From Microbacterium mangrovi (lineage in GTDB: Bacteria > Actinomycetota > Actinomycetes > Actinomycetales > Microbacteriaceae): a stretch of 64,000 nucleotides of DNA. The stretch covers positions 248,001-312,000 of the forward strand of contig NZ_JTDK01000006.1 in assembly GCF_000802305.1 (NCBI RefSeq), read 5' to 3'. The notes under the pieces are model-generated. The model saw nothing but the letters and a program-made list of their open reading frames with translations. It did no database searches and had not been told where the DNA came from. The translations under genes and the position numbers were made by a program. This document shows, in pieces, positions 13,321-21,358 of the stretch (the stretch's first letter is position 1; each line of letters starts with the position of its first letter).

Positions 13321-13848
13321 TCAGCGCTGCGCCGGTGCCGGTCGCAGGGCGCGGGAGGCGACGACCATCGCGGCGGCGATCAGCACGACGTCCTTGACGA
13401 TGTACTGCGCGGTGAGGGTCGGTGCCGGCGTGAACAGCTCGCCCGTGAAGAAGACGAGCGGCGAGAGGATGCCCACGAACGTCACCGCGAGGACAGCGAG
13501 GGCGAATCGCTGGAACACTCCGACGATCAGCAGGAGGCCGACGAGCGACTCCATCGCCGCCGTCAGCGCCATCGCAGGGTAGCCGCTGACGATGCCGAAG
13601 GTCAGCGCATTCCAGGTGCGTCCCACGAGTACCTCGATCGGGCTCATGCCGGGAAAGAACTTCAGCACCCCGAAGGCGAGGAAGACGAAGCCGAGCGCCA
13701 CGCGGAGCGTGGGGATCGACCAGCGCTCGAGCAGCACTTTCGTGCCTCCCTCGACCCGGCCTGTCGTCCGAGCGGCGACGGACCAGGCGGATTCGTGTGC
13801 CCGTGTCCGCGAGATCTGCGAACCGGGACGGACTGGAAGGGTGGTCAT
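13321..13848 (-). CDS. DoxX-like membrane protein
   Basis: 175 residues with a cytoplasmic N-terminal region of about 40 residues and four predicted membrane helices (for example LRVALGFVFLAFGVLKFF and MALTAAMESLVGLLLIVGVF). The pattern fits the DoxX/DoxD family of small quinone-linked or redox membrane proteins; substrate unknown. The ATG at 13848 was chosen because it is preceded by GAGGAG at good spacing, although the frame is open further upstream. It is a separate unit with a palindrome in its upstream region. Confidence 0.8.
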   Translation of the reverse strand: MTTLPVRPGSQISRTRAHESAWSVAARTTGRVEGGTKVLLERWSIPTLRVALGFVFLAFGVLKFFPGMSPIEVLVGRTWNALTFGIVSGYPAMALTAAMESLVGLLLIVGVFQRFALAVLAVTFVGILSPLVFFTGELFTPAPTLTAQYIVKDVVLIAAAMVVASRALRPAPAQR

Positions 13849-13872
13849 TGTAGGACTCCTCATCGATTGGAC

Positions 13873-13895
13873 GTTCGCGTTGTGCGAACTGTTCA
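13873..13895 (-). promoter_or_regulatory. Candidate operator and -35 upstream of the DoxX-like gene
   Basis: Perfect inverted repeat GTTCGC-N5-GCGAAC (13873-13889) directly follows a TTGAAC -35-like hexamer (13890-13895, minus strand). The palindrome would sit between -35 and -10, a classical repressor position. The -10 itself is not obvious. Confidence 0.4.
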
Positions 13896-13958
13896 AGAAG
13901 AGCCCCACGGTCGTGGCTTGATACGTCGCGCCATCAGCGCACGGAATCCGGACCGCGC

Positions 13959-14681
13959 TCAGGGAAGCGGGACCAGCAGCGCTTTGCCGATGACGGTCGC
14001 GACACCGTCGATGCCATGCTCGAACCGATCTGTCAGCAACGGCACAGGCCGCAGACGCCAGGCGATCTCGGCGTTGTTCCAGGCGTTCTCGCGCGCGGCG
14101 CTCATGCTCCACCCCGCGATCGTGTCCTCCAGCACCGACAACTGCGGCACCTCGTCACCGAGGAGGCGCAGTTGCAGCTGCTTCTTGGCCGTCTCGATCA
14201 GGCCGTCGAGAGTGGCGTTCAGCGCGGTGAAGTCCGTGTACCGCCCGGAGTCGTGGTCGGGCGTTACGCCGGCCGCCGCGCTGGTGCTCACGATCGCGAG
14301 GGCGAGGTCGTGGTTGATGTGGGCGTTCATTCCAGCCAGCGCGCATTGGATGCGGGTGAGCCGCGTCTGGGCGCGCACCGCGAACAGCACCTGCCAGCAT
14401 CCCGGGATCGGATGACCCGCCAGGAAGCCGCGCAGCGCGGAGAAGTACAGCCCCGCGAATTCGACATCCAGCGCGGCCATGAATCCGGGGTCCGCGAGTC
14501 CCGAGGTCGACACCTGGGCATGAACCGCCTCGGTCACCGTGAGGTATAGGCCGTTGAACCACTTGAGGCCGTCGCCGTCTGCGGTCAGGCCGTCTACCGT
14601 TCGCATGACCGACAGCACCTCGGGGATGGTGTCCGGCCGCTGCGCGACCGCGGCCGCGATCTGCGGGTCGTACGCGAACAC
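13959..14681 (-). CDS. DUF5995 family protein
   Basis: 240-residue soluble protein resembling the DUF5995 family of actinobacteria; the AHINHDLALAI segment near residue 120 is typical. No catalytic motif can be assigned and function is unknown. It begins with a GTG that lies inside a 14-base palindrome and 7 bases after a TACACT box, suggesting a leaderless mRNA. It stands alone between the DoxX-like and NamH genes, all on the minus strand. Confidence 0.75.
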   Translation of the reverse strand: MFAYDPQIAAAVAQRPDTIPEVLSVMRTVDGLTADGDGLKWFNGLYLTVTEAVHAQVSTSGLADPGFMAALDVEFAGLYFSALRGFLAGHPIPGCWQVLFAVRAQTRLTRIQCALAGMNAHINHDLALAIVSTSAAAGVTPDHDSGRYTDFTALNATLDGLIETAKKQLQLRLLGDEVPQLSVLEDTIAGWSMSAARENAWNNAEIAWRLRPVPLLTDRFEHGIDGVATVIGKALLVPLP

Positions 14682-14694
14682 ACTCGCGAGTGTA
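14680..14694 (-). promoter_or_regulatory. Leaderless promoter and palindrome at the DUF5995 start
   Basis: TACACT (complement of 14689-14694) ends 7 bases before the GTG start. The perfect palindrome ACACTCGCGAGTGT (14680-14693) covers most of the box and part of the start codon, so it may be an operator. Confidence 0.5.
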
Positions 14695-14755
14695 GGCCCG
14701 CGGTCGGTCCGCTACCAGGCGTGCTGCGCCCCGGTGCCGGTCGCGCGCAGTCGCC

Positions 14756-16333
14756 TCAGGCGGCCGGGATCGTCGCTTCCCGCGTGATCGCGTCCCCCTC
14801 GGCGACGGATGCGCGGATCGGATGCCCCTGCGTACTGAGGCACTTGCCGGTGGCGAGATCCCACTTCCAGTCGTGCATGCTGCACGTGAGCACACCGTCT
14901 TCGATCCGGCCCGTCTTCGACAGGTCGGCGCGCAGGTGCGGGCAACGGCGCTGGACGACCCAGTCCTCGAGCTGGATGTCCTCGGTCTGGTCGGTCTGCT
15001 CGGAATACCAGTTCTCGACGTACTCGATGCGGTCGGTCGAGAGGCACTTCAGGAACGTGGTGAGGAACTCGTTGAACTTGCCGCTTCGACCCACCTGGAA
15101 CTGCATCGACAGGAAGATCGAGTTGGACCAGTCGATCTCGTGGTCGCGGATGTTCGTCGAGACCAGGTCGGCGGGGATCGTGTACCAGTAGATGCACTCC
15201 TCGCCGGCGTACTCGCGGACCTTCGCCTTCGGGAAGTCCACGACGAGATCGAGCTCGCCGATGCGGAAGCGCACGTTGCCGCCGACGCCCAGACGGATCG
15301 TCCGGGACTTCTTCAGGAGCGGCTCCCACCACTCCTTGATCGCGGCCAGCATCTCGGCAGGCGGCAGCACCGCGGCGCGCGACGCCTCCTCTGCCTGCAC
15401 CTCGGCCTGACGGCTGTCGCGCTGCTCGGCGAGGTAGTTCCACTTGTCGTCGAAGATGCGGTCGATCTCGGTCTGCGTGTACAGGGTCTGGGTGACCGTC
15501 ACCTCGCCGCCGTCGATGTCGACCTGCGTGCCGGGCACGAACTCGTACCCCTTCTGCTGCGGGCGAAGCTCGGCCATGTGCGCGAGGAACTGCCGCTGGT
15601 CGGTGAAGATGGCGTCGTTGTCGAGCCCGTAGCCGTTGTAGCGGAACAGCTCTTCGCGCAGGAACATCGGCGGACCGGCCATCGGGAAGACGTGTTCGGC
15701 GTCGACCTTCTCGATGTAGTACATCGCCCGCTTGTTCTGCGCGTCGCGCTTGAGCTTGGCGAAGTTCTGCTTGGCGTCCTGCGGGAGGTCGTAGACCATC
15801 GGCCACCAGATGGCGCCCGACACCTGGGTGAAGTACGCGTCGGGCTTGGAGAACGAGAGCAGCTTCTCGAGATCGAGCGGGTGCGAGTCGTTCTGGTTGA
15901 GGATGCTGGCGGTGCCGTCGTCCACCGACAGCGACGAGTCGCCGATCGGGCCGTCGCTCGGCGCCCGCAGCGGCGTCACCATGATCTTCACGTCGCCGAA
16001 CTGGAGCGGCACGCCCGCCTGCGTGTAGACGATGTTCTCGTAGCCGAGCCGGCGCAGGTCCTGCTCGAGGTCGTCGGTCGGATAGTCCGGCAGGAGCACC
16101 TTGATGTCCTTCGGAATGTACTTGTGCATCAGCGCGGGGTCGAAGTGGTCGCGGTGGCGGTGCGAGATGTACAGGAAGTCGGCCTTGCCGAATCGCTCCC
16201 AGTCGAGCGCGCGGTTGTCGGGGAACGGGAACCAGGAGCCGTAGAAGCTGGGGCCGATGACCGGGTCGCAGATGATGCTGCCGCCCTTGGTCTCGATGAA
16301 CATGCCCGCATGTCCGAGGCCGGTGATTCGCAT
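14756..16333 (-). CDS. namH: UDP-N-acetylmuramate hydroxylase-like protein (MBL fold + Rieske)
   Basis: 525 residues with two domains: an N-terminal metallo-beta-lactamase-like domain (HxHxDH motif at H58-R-H60-R-D62-H63) and a C-terminal Rieske [2Fe-2S] domain with ligands C464-x-H466 and C484-x-x-H487. This architecture and length match NamH (Rv3818), the oxygenase that converts UDP-MurNAc to UDP-MurNGlyc and so makes N-glycolylated peptidoglycan. That modification is characteristic of Microbacterium, mycobacteria and relatives. The ATG at 16333 has a GGGAGG site and a TAGACT -10 upstream. Assignment rests on domain order and length rather than on an alignment. Confidence 0.82.
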   Translation of the reverse strand: MRITGLGHAGMFIETKGGSIICDPVIGPSFYGSWFPFPDNRALDWERFGKADFLYISHRHRDHFDPALMHKYIPKDIKVLLPDYPTDDLEQDLRRLGYENIVYTQAGVPLQFGDVKIMVTPLRAPSDGPIGDSSLSVDDGTASILNQNDSHPLDLEKLLSFSKPDAYFTQVSGAIWWPMVYDLPQDAKQNFAKLKRDAQNKRAMYYIEKVDAEHVFPMAGPPMFLREELFRYNGYGLDNDAIFTDQRQFLAHMAELRPQQKGYEFVPGTQVDIDGGEVTVTQTLYTQTEIDRIFDDKWNYLAEQRDSRQAEVQAEEASRAAVLPPAEMLAAIKEWWEPLLKKSRTIRLGVGGNVRFRIGELDLVVDFPKAKVREYAGEECIYWYTIPADLVSTNIRDHEIDWSNSIFLSMQFQVGRSGKFNEFLTTFLKCLSTDRIEYVENWYSEQTDQTEDIQLEDWVVQRRCPHLRADLSKTGRIEDGVLTCSMHDWKWDLATGKCLSTQGHPIRASVAEGDAITREATIPAA

Positions 16334-16360
16334 GAGGTTCCTCCCGTGTCTGGCGTTCCG

Positions 16361-16366
16361 AGTCTA
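16361..16366 (-). promoter_or_regulatory. -10 box of namH
   Basis: TAGACT on the minus strand, 27 bases before the ATG, followed by a GGGAGG ribosome-binding site. Confidence 0.5.
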
Positions 16367-16402
16367 CCGGGAGGCATCCGGACGCCCCCGGGGCGCACGC
16401 CG

Positions 16403-19400
16403 TCAGGCGTCGAACAGCCCGCGGATGTCGTCGGCATCCAGCGCCTGCGCGAACAGGGCGTCGTCGTCCATCACGGACTGGAACAGCCGCGCCTTGCGCC
16501 GCTGGAGTTCGAGGACCTTCTCCTCGATCGTGCCGGCCGCGATGAGCCGGTAGACGAAGACGTGGCGCTGCTGGCCGATGCGGTGCGTGCGGTCGATCGC
16601 CTGTGCCTCGGCGGCCGGGTTCCACCACGGGTCCAGCAGGAAGACGTAGTCGGCTTCGGTGAGGGTGAGACCGAATCCGCCGGCTTTCAGGCTGATGAGG
16701 AAGACAGGGGCGTCGCCCTCCCGGAAGCCGTCCACGACCCCGCCGCGGTCCCGCGTGGAGCCGTCGAGACGGGTGAAGGGGATGCCGGCATCCCGCAGGC
16801 GGTCCTCGGCCAGATCGAGGAAGGAGGTGAACTGGCTGAACACGAGGGCACGATGGCCTTCCGCAGCCAGGTCCGGGAGCTGCTCGAGCAGGGCGTCGAG
16901 CTTCGCCGACGGCATCGCCGCGTGCGCCGGATCGATCAGGGCCGGCGAGAGGCTGAGCATGCGCAGGAGCGTCAGCGACCGGAACACGATGAACCGGTTG
17001 CGGTCGAGGTCGTCGAGAAGACCCAGCACCTTCTGGCGCTCCCGCTGCAGCGTCGCGTCGTAGAGCGCACGGTGCGCAGGACGAAGGTCGATCAGCAGCT
17101 CCTGCTCCTGCTTGGGAGGGAGGTCGGAGGCCACCAGCTCCTTCGTCCGGCGCAGCACCAGCGGGCGGATGCGCCGGCGGAGCCGGTTTAGGCGCGCTTC
17201 GCGGTAGGCCGCTCCCTCCTGGTTCTCCGGGACCTTCCCCTGCTCGATGGGTCCGACGTAGTCCTCGCGGAAGGCGCGCGCCGAGGCGAACAGGCCCGGC
17301 GCGGTGAGGGACAGCAGCGCCCAGAGCTCCGTGAGGCTGTTCTCCATCGGGGTTCCGGTGATCGCGAACACGGCGTCCGCCGAGAACGACTTCACCGCGC
17401 GGTGCAGCTTGGTGCGCGGGTTCTTGACGAACTGGGCCTCGTCGAGGACGAGCGCCGACCACTCGACCGCGGCGAACTCGTCCTCATCGAGGCGCGCCAG
17501 CGTGTAGGAGGTCACCACGAGGTCCGCCGCGGCTGCGGCATCCGCCACCGTGCGCCCGCGTTTCGCGCTGGTGGCGTCCAGCACCGCGACCTCCAGCTCG
17601 GGCACGAACCTCGCCGCCTCGCTGCGCCACGTGCTGAGCACCGAGGTGGGGGCGACGACGAGGAACGGGCGGGACTCCCCCGCCTCGCGGGCGTACTGGA
17701 CCATGGCGAGCATCTGGAGGGTCTTCCCGAGGCCCATGTCGTCGGCGAGGATGCCGCCGAGCCGGTGCCGCCACAGGAAGGCGAGCCAGTCGAAGCCGGT
17801 CTGCTGGTACGGGCGCAGCCGCGCGTTCAGGCCGGCCGGCGCGTCGGTGTGCTCGATCGAGCCGACGCTGCGCAGCGCTTCGGCCGTGGCACGCCACGAC
17901 ACGGCGGCGGTGGATTCGTCGGCGAGGTCCTCGAACTCCTCCCAGAAGTCCACCTGGGCGCGGCTCACCCGGATGGTGTCGACATCCCACTCGACCACTT
18001 CCGCCGCCTCGTCGATGAGGTCGCGCAGCTGCTGCAGCGCCGGGTGCGCGAGCGAGAAGTAGCCGCCGTCGGCGAGCAGCATGTTCTTGCGGCGCAGCGA
18101 CAGCGCCGTGAAGAGAGCCCCGAACGGGATACGGCGGCCGTCGATCGTGACGACGACGCCCAGGTCGAACCAGTCGCGATCCGTCGACTCCACCGTCGAG
18201 ATCGCGATGTGCGGCGCGTCGGTGAGCTCGCGGTAGTCCGGGGCAGTCCCGGTCGAAAGGACGCTGACGCCGTCGATCGCCCGCAGCGCGGGCACGACGT
18301 GCACGGCGAATCGCGCAGCGTCCGTGTCGTGGAGCAGGCCGGATGCCGCGAACGGCAGGTCGGCGGCGTCGGCCCACGCCTCCTCGACCCGGAGGCGCAG
18401 GGCGGACTCCGCCTCGGGATCACGGAGATCGTCCGCGGGGTCCGGTTCGTAGGCGACCGATCGCGTGCCGTACCGCCACCGCAGCACGTGCTCGATCGTG
18501 TGTCCGGGCAGATGGGCCACCTCGAGCACCAGGCGGGGCGGCTCCGGTGTGGGGAGCTCGTAGCCCGCGCCGGCCACCACGCTTCCGGTTCGTCGCAGCC
18601 GGGGAAGAGCCGACCGGGCGAACTCGTCGACGTCCTCCGGCGGGACCACGACCGGCTCGGTGCGGCCGAGGAGGGCCGCCGTCGTCGCGCCCAGCGGGAC
18701 GGCCGCCAGGGTCAGGGCGATGTGGGGCCGGTCCGGGGTGAACGCGTACACTCCGGTCCTTCCCACCGGACGCACGTGCGCCGGATCGTACAGCACGCCG
18801 TCGATCGTGATGCGCGGCGTGAGACGGAGCCCGCCGCCCGGCGCGCGCGAGATCTCGAGCGTGGCCGACCCCGGCTCGTCGGCGAGCACGACGCTGGCGT
18901 CCTTGCGGGTGCTGACGATCGGCAGACCGAGCTCGCGGGCGGCGGCCAGATGCGACCACAGCAGCCCGGATTCGGCGGTGTCGAGGGTCAGCCAGTCGGA
19001 CACGTCGGTGAACACCGCGCCGGTGCGGACATCGCGGGCGATGCTGTAGAGCTCGGCCATCCATCGGGCGTGCGCGTCGTCGTACCCGCCGCCCGGCCGG
19101 CGCACGGCATCCCACGAGACCTGGCCCTGGATCCACCTGCCGGTGCTGGGGCTGCGCATCAGCGGCCGCATCCCGACCAGCAGGCCGGTCGGGGACGTGG
19201 CGAGCACCCGGGGCGTCACCGCCTCGACCGTGGGAGGGGCCCAACTGCGGGTCGAACGCTGCACCCGGTGCCGCAGTTCCACGCCGAGCGCGAGCGGATG
19301 TTTCGTCCCACCGGGCGAGGCGCTCGGCGTCGCCGGAATCAGATCACGCCAGGAGGTGCCCCGGGACGGTTCGGGCGCGACGGGCCGTGGGTATCCTCCG

Positions 19401-19735
19401 GGCGCGGCGCCCGGCAGATCCGCGGGCTGCGGCAGCCTGCTGCGCAGCCGACCTGCATTGGAGGCGAGCAGCGTCGCCACGACGTGCTTGCAGTCCGCCT
19501 CCATGGGGCACGAACAGCGGGTGGAATCGATGCCGTCGCTGTTCGCGAGCAAGCGGACGACGCAGCGGTAGCGCCGCGCGTTGCTGCCGGCGACATCCCC
19601 CGTGATCGTCCGTGCGTCCGCGTCCCATCGGACGTCGCGGACGGCTCCGTCGTGGAAGTACTGGGTCCCACGCGTGAACGCACCGCCCCAGGCCTGGCGC
19701 CGGATGGCGTCGGGCTCGACGAACGGTGCGTTCAC
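16403..19735 (-). CDS. SNF2-family DEAD-like helicase with SWIM zinc finger
   Basis: Double-stranded DNA translocase of the SWI2/SNF2 class, 1110 residues. An N-terminal SWIM zinc-finger (CSCPMEADCKHV) is followed by a long middle region and a C-terminal ATPase with Walker A in DDMGLGKTLQ, a DEAQ box (VLDEAQFVKN) and the helicase C motif HRIGQQRHVFVYRL. Proteins like RapA and HepA share the engine, but the cellular role here is unknown. The GTG at 19735, 23 bases after the nusB stop, is the most plausible start; the ribosome-binding site is weak. It probably belongs to the efp-nusB transcription unit. Confidence 0.88.
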   Translation of the reverse strand: MNAPFVEPDAIRRQAWGGAFTRGTQYFHDGAVRDVRWDADARTITGDVAGSNARRYRCVVRLLANSDGIDSTRCSCPMEADCKHVVATLLASNAGRLRSRLPQPADLPGAAPGGYPRPVAPEPSRGTSWRDLIPATPSASPGGTKHPLALGVELRHRVQRSTRSWAPPTVEAVTPRVLATSPTGLLVGMRPLMRSPSTGRWIQGQVSWDAVRRPGGGYDDAHARWMAELYSIARDVRTGAVFTDVSDWLTLDTAESGLLWSHLAAARELGLPIVSTRKDASVVLADEPGSATLEISRAPGGGLRLTPRITIDGVLYDPAHVRPVGRTGVYAFTPDRPHIALTLAAVPLGATTAALLGRTEPVVVPPEDVDEFARSALPRLRRTGSVVAGAGYELPTPEPPRLVLEVAHLPGHTIEHVLRWRYGTRSVAYEPDPADDLRDPEAESALRLRVEEAWADAADLPFAASGLLHDTDAARFAVHVVPALRAIDGVSVLSTGTAPDYRELTDAPHIAISTVESTDRDWFDLGVVVTIDGRRIPFGALFTALSLRRKNMLLADGGYFSLAHPALQQLRDLIDEAAEVVEWDVDTIRVSRAQVDFWEEFEDLADESTAAVSWRATAEALRSVGSIEHTDAPAGLNARLRPYQQTGFDWLAFLWRHRLGGILADDMGLGKTLQMLAMVQYAREAGESRPFLVVAPTSVLSTWRSEAARFVPELEVAVLDATSAKRGRTVADAAAAADLVVTSYTLARLDEDEFAAVEWSALVLDEAQFVKNPRTKLHRAVKSFSADAVFAITGTPMENSLTELWALLSLTAPGLFASARAFREDYVGPIEQGKVPENQEGAAYREARLNRLRRRIRPLVLRRTKELVASDLPPKQEQELLIDLRPAHRALYDATLQRERQKVLGLLDDLDRNRFIVFRSLTLLRMLSLSPALIDPAHAAMPSAKLDALLEQLPDLAAEGHRALVFSQFTSFLDLAEDRLRDAGIPFTRLDGSTRDRGGVVDGFREGDAPVFLISLKAGGFGLTLTEADYVFLLDPWWNPAAEAQAIDRTHRIGQQRHVFVYRLIAAGTIEEKVLELQRRKARLFQSVMDDDALFAQALDADDIRGLFDA

Positions 19736-19758
19736 TGCGAGGACGGGTGCTGCTCCCG

Positions 19759-20169
19759 TCAGTTCGACCGGGCGACCCGCGCGAGGACGCCGTGCACGAA
19801 CGAGGCGGACTCGTCGGTGGAGAACTCCTTCGCCAGTTCCACGGCCTCGTCGATGGCGACGGCGGTGGGAACCTGGTCGTTGTAGAGGATCTCCCACACC
19901 CCGATGCGCAGCAGCGCCCGGTCGACGGTGGGCATCCGCGCCATCGACCAGTCCTTGGCCGCGGCGGTGATCTGCTCGTCGATGACGTCCGAGTTGTCGA
20001 TGATGCCGTCGACGATGTCGCGCGCGTACAGCCAGGACGCCTCGCGTGCGGGCTCCGTCGCCGCGCGCTTGGCCTCCACGGCGAGCATCACCGGGATGTC
20101 CTCGCCGCGCACGTCGGCCTGGAACAGGATGTCGAGAGCGCGCTTGCGCGCCTTGGTCCGAGCGCTCAC
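19759..20169 (-). CDS. nusB: Transcription antitermination factor NusB
   Basis: RNA-binding partner of NusE/S10 in rRNA antitermination complexes. 136 residues beginning ARKRALDILFQAD and containing the conserved RALLRIGVWEILY and AVAIDEAVELAKEF blocks. Directly follows efp by 7 bases, the standard actinobacterial efp-nusB pair. Confidence 0.96.
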   Translation of the reverse strand: MSARTKARKRALDILFQADVRGEDIPVMLAVEAKRAATEPAREASWLYARDIVDGIIDNSDVIDEQITAAAKDWSMARMPTVDRALLRIGVWEILYNDQVPTAVAIDEAVELAKEFSTDESASFVHGVLARVARSN

Positions 20170-20176
20170 GCCCGGC

Positions 20177-20737
20177 TTACTTCTCGCGACCGAGGTAGTC
20201 GCCCGTGCGGGTGTCGACCTTGACGCGGGTGCCGGTCTCGAGGAACAGCGGGACCTGGATCTCGTAGCCCGTCTCGAGCGTCGCGGGCTTGGTGCCGGCG
20301 GAGGAGCGGTCGCCCTGCAGGCCCGGCTCGGTGTAGGTGATCTCGAGCACGACCGAGGCGGGGAGGTCGACGTAGAGCGCGTTGCCGTTGTTCAGCGCGA
20401 TGGTGACCATCTGGTTCTCGAGCAGGAAGTGCGACGCGTCGCCCACGGTGGCGGCCGGCACGTTGATCTGGTCGTAGTCGCTCGTGTCCATGAACACGAA
20501 GCTGTCGCCGTCGTTGTACAGGTACTGGTAGTCGCGACGGTCAACGTTCTCGATCTCGATCTTCGCGCCGGCGTTGAACGTCTTGTCGACGACCTTGCCC
20601 GACAGGACGTTCTTCATCTTGGTACGGACGAACGCGCCGCCCTTGCCCGGCTTGACGTGCTGGAACTCCACGATGCTCCAGAGCTGACCGTCGATGTTGA
20701 GGACGACGCCGTTCTTGATGTCTGCGGTGGATGCCAT
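20177..20737 (-). CDS. efp: Elongation factor P
   Basis: Relieves ribosome stalling at polyproline stretches. 186 residues in three beta domains; the tip loop is [14 protein letters not shown], with lysine at the usually functional position. No modification enzyme (EpmA or rhamnosyltransferase) is in the window. The ATG at 20737 ([10 protein letters not shown]) is the family start; the frame is open 17 codons further upstream without support. Confidence 0.97.
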   Translation of the reverse strand: MASTADIKNGVVLNIDGQLWSIVEFQHVKPGKGGAFVRTKMKNVLSGKVVDKTFNAGAKIEIENVDRRDYQYLYNDGDSFVFMDTSDYDQINVPAATVGDASHFLLENQMVTIALNNGNALYVDLPASVVLEITYTEPGLQGDRSSAGTKPATLETGYEIQVPLFLETGTRVKVDTRTGDYLGREK

Positions 20738-20785
20738 GGGTCTACTGTTCCGTTTCGTGAAGTTCGCGGGCGAGAAGGCGCCCAA

Positions 20786-20804
20786 CATCCCATTCTACGG
20801 GATG
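20786..20804 (-). promoter_or_regulatory. efp promoter -10 within an inverted repeat
   Basis: TAGAAT (complement of 20792-20797) forms most of the loop between inverted arms CATCCC and GGGATG. It is the best -10 between aroQ and efp and would give a leader of about 50 bases. The flanking repeat may be an operator. Confidence 0.45.
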
Positions 20805-20859
20805 ACCTGGCCGGGGCTGGAAAGGGGCTGGATGCGAACGTGCTGTCGCCGCGGCAGGA

Positions 20860-21321
20860 TCAGCCGTCGGCCTGCCCCGTGACGACGTCGATGAGCCGCA
20901 GGACCGCGTGGGCGTACCCCGAGATGCCCTCCCCGATGACGTGCACCACCGCGACGTCGCGCACGTACGAGACCTGACGGAATCCCTCGCGCGAGGACAG
21001 ATCGGAGATGTGCACCTCGGCGACGGGAAGCGCGACCGCCTTCAGCGCGTCGGCGAGCGACACCGACGTGTGGGTGAGGCCTGCGGGGTTGATCACGATG
21101 CCGGCGCAGTCCTCCCGGGCTGCGTGGATCGCGTCGATGAGGACGCCCTCGTGGTTGCTCTGCACGCTGCGCACGTCGAACCCGCGCGAGGCCGCGGTGC
21201 GCTCGACGAGCCCTTCGACGTCGGCGAGCGTCTCGGTCCCGTAGATGTCCGGCTCGCGGACGCCGAGCAGATTGAGGTTGGGGCCGTTGACGAGGAGGAG
21301 CCTGCGAGGAGTGGATGTCAC
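20860..21321 (-). CDS. aroQ: Type II 3-dehydroquinate dehydratase
   Basis: Interconverts 3-dehydroquinate and 3-dehydroshikimate. 153 residues with the type II signatures NGPNLNLLGVREPDIYG (catalytic tyrosine), QSNHEG, INPAGLTHTSVSLADAL and EVHISDLSSREGFR. In related genomes aroQ follows aroB and precedes efp; here it precedes efp but is preceded by the catabolic dehydratase gene quiC, 37 bases upstream on the same strand. It can therefore supply either biosynthesis or quinate breakdown. Start GTG 21321 lies 6 bases after a TATCGT box. Confidence 0.95.
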   Translation of the reverse strand: MTSTPRRLLLVNGPNLNLLGVREPDIYGTETLADVEGLVERTAASRGFDVRSVQSNHEGVLIDAIHAAREDCAGIVINPAGLTHTSVSLADALKAVALPVAEVHISDLSSREGFRQVSYVRDVAVVHVIGEGISGYAHAVLRLIDVVTGQADG

Positions 21322-21351
21322 GGGGGCACGATACCAGCGCACCCCCGTGAC
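21317..21351 (-). promoter_or_regulatory. aroQ leaderless promoter inside an inverted repeat
   Basis: Ten-base perfect arms GTCACGGGGG / CCCCCGTGAC (21317-21326 and 21342-21351) flank a TATCGT -10-like box (21328-21333, minus strand) whose end is 6 bases from the GTG start. One arm contains the start codon. It could be an operator, or an RNA hairpin hiding the start in read-through transcripts from quiC. Confidence 0.5.
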
Positions 21352-21358
21352 GCCGCCC

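Noticed and set aside
13873..13889. LexA/SOS box upstream of the DoxX-like gene
   Set aside because: The arms GTTCGC/GCGAAC with a 5-base spacer differ from the TCGAAC-N4-GTTCGA actinobacterial SOS box.
17402..19885. 827-codon plus-strand frame opposite the SNF2 gene
   Set aside because: Shadow frame; the SNF2 ATPase and SWIM motifs lie on the other strand.
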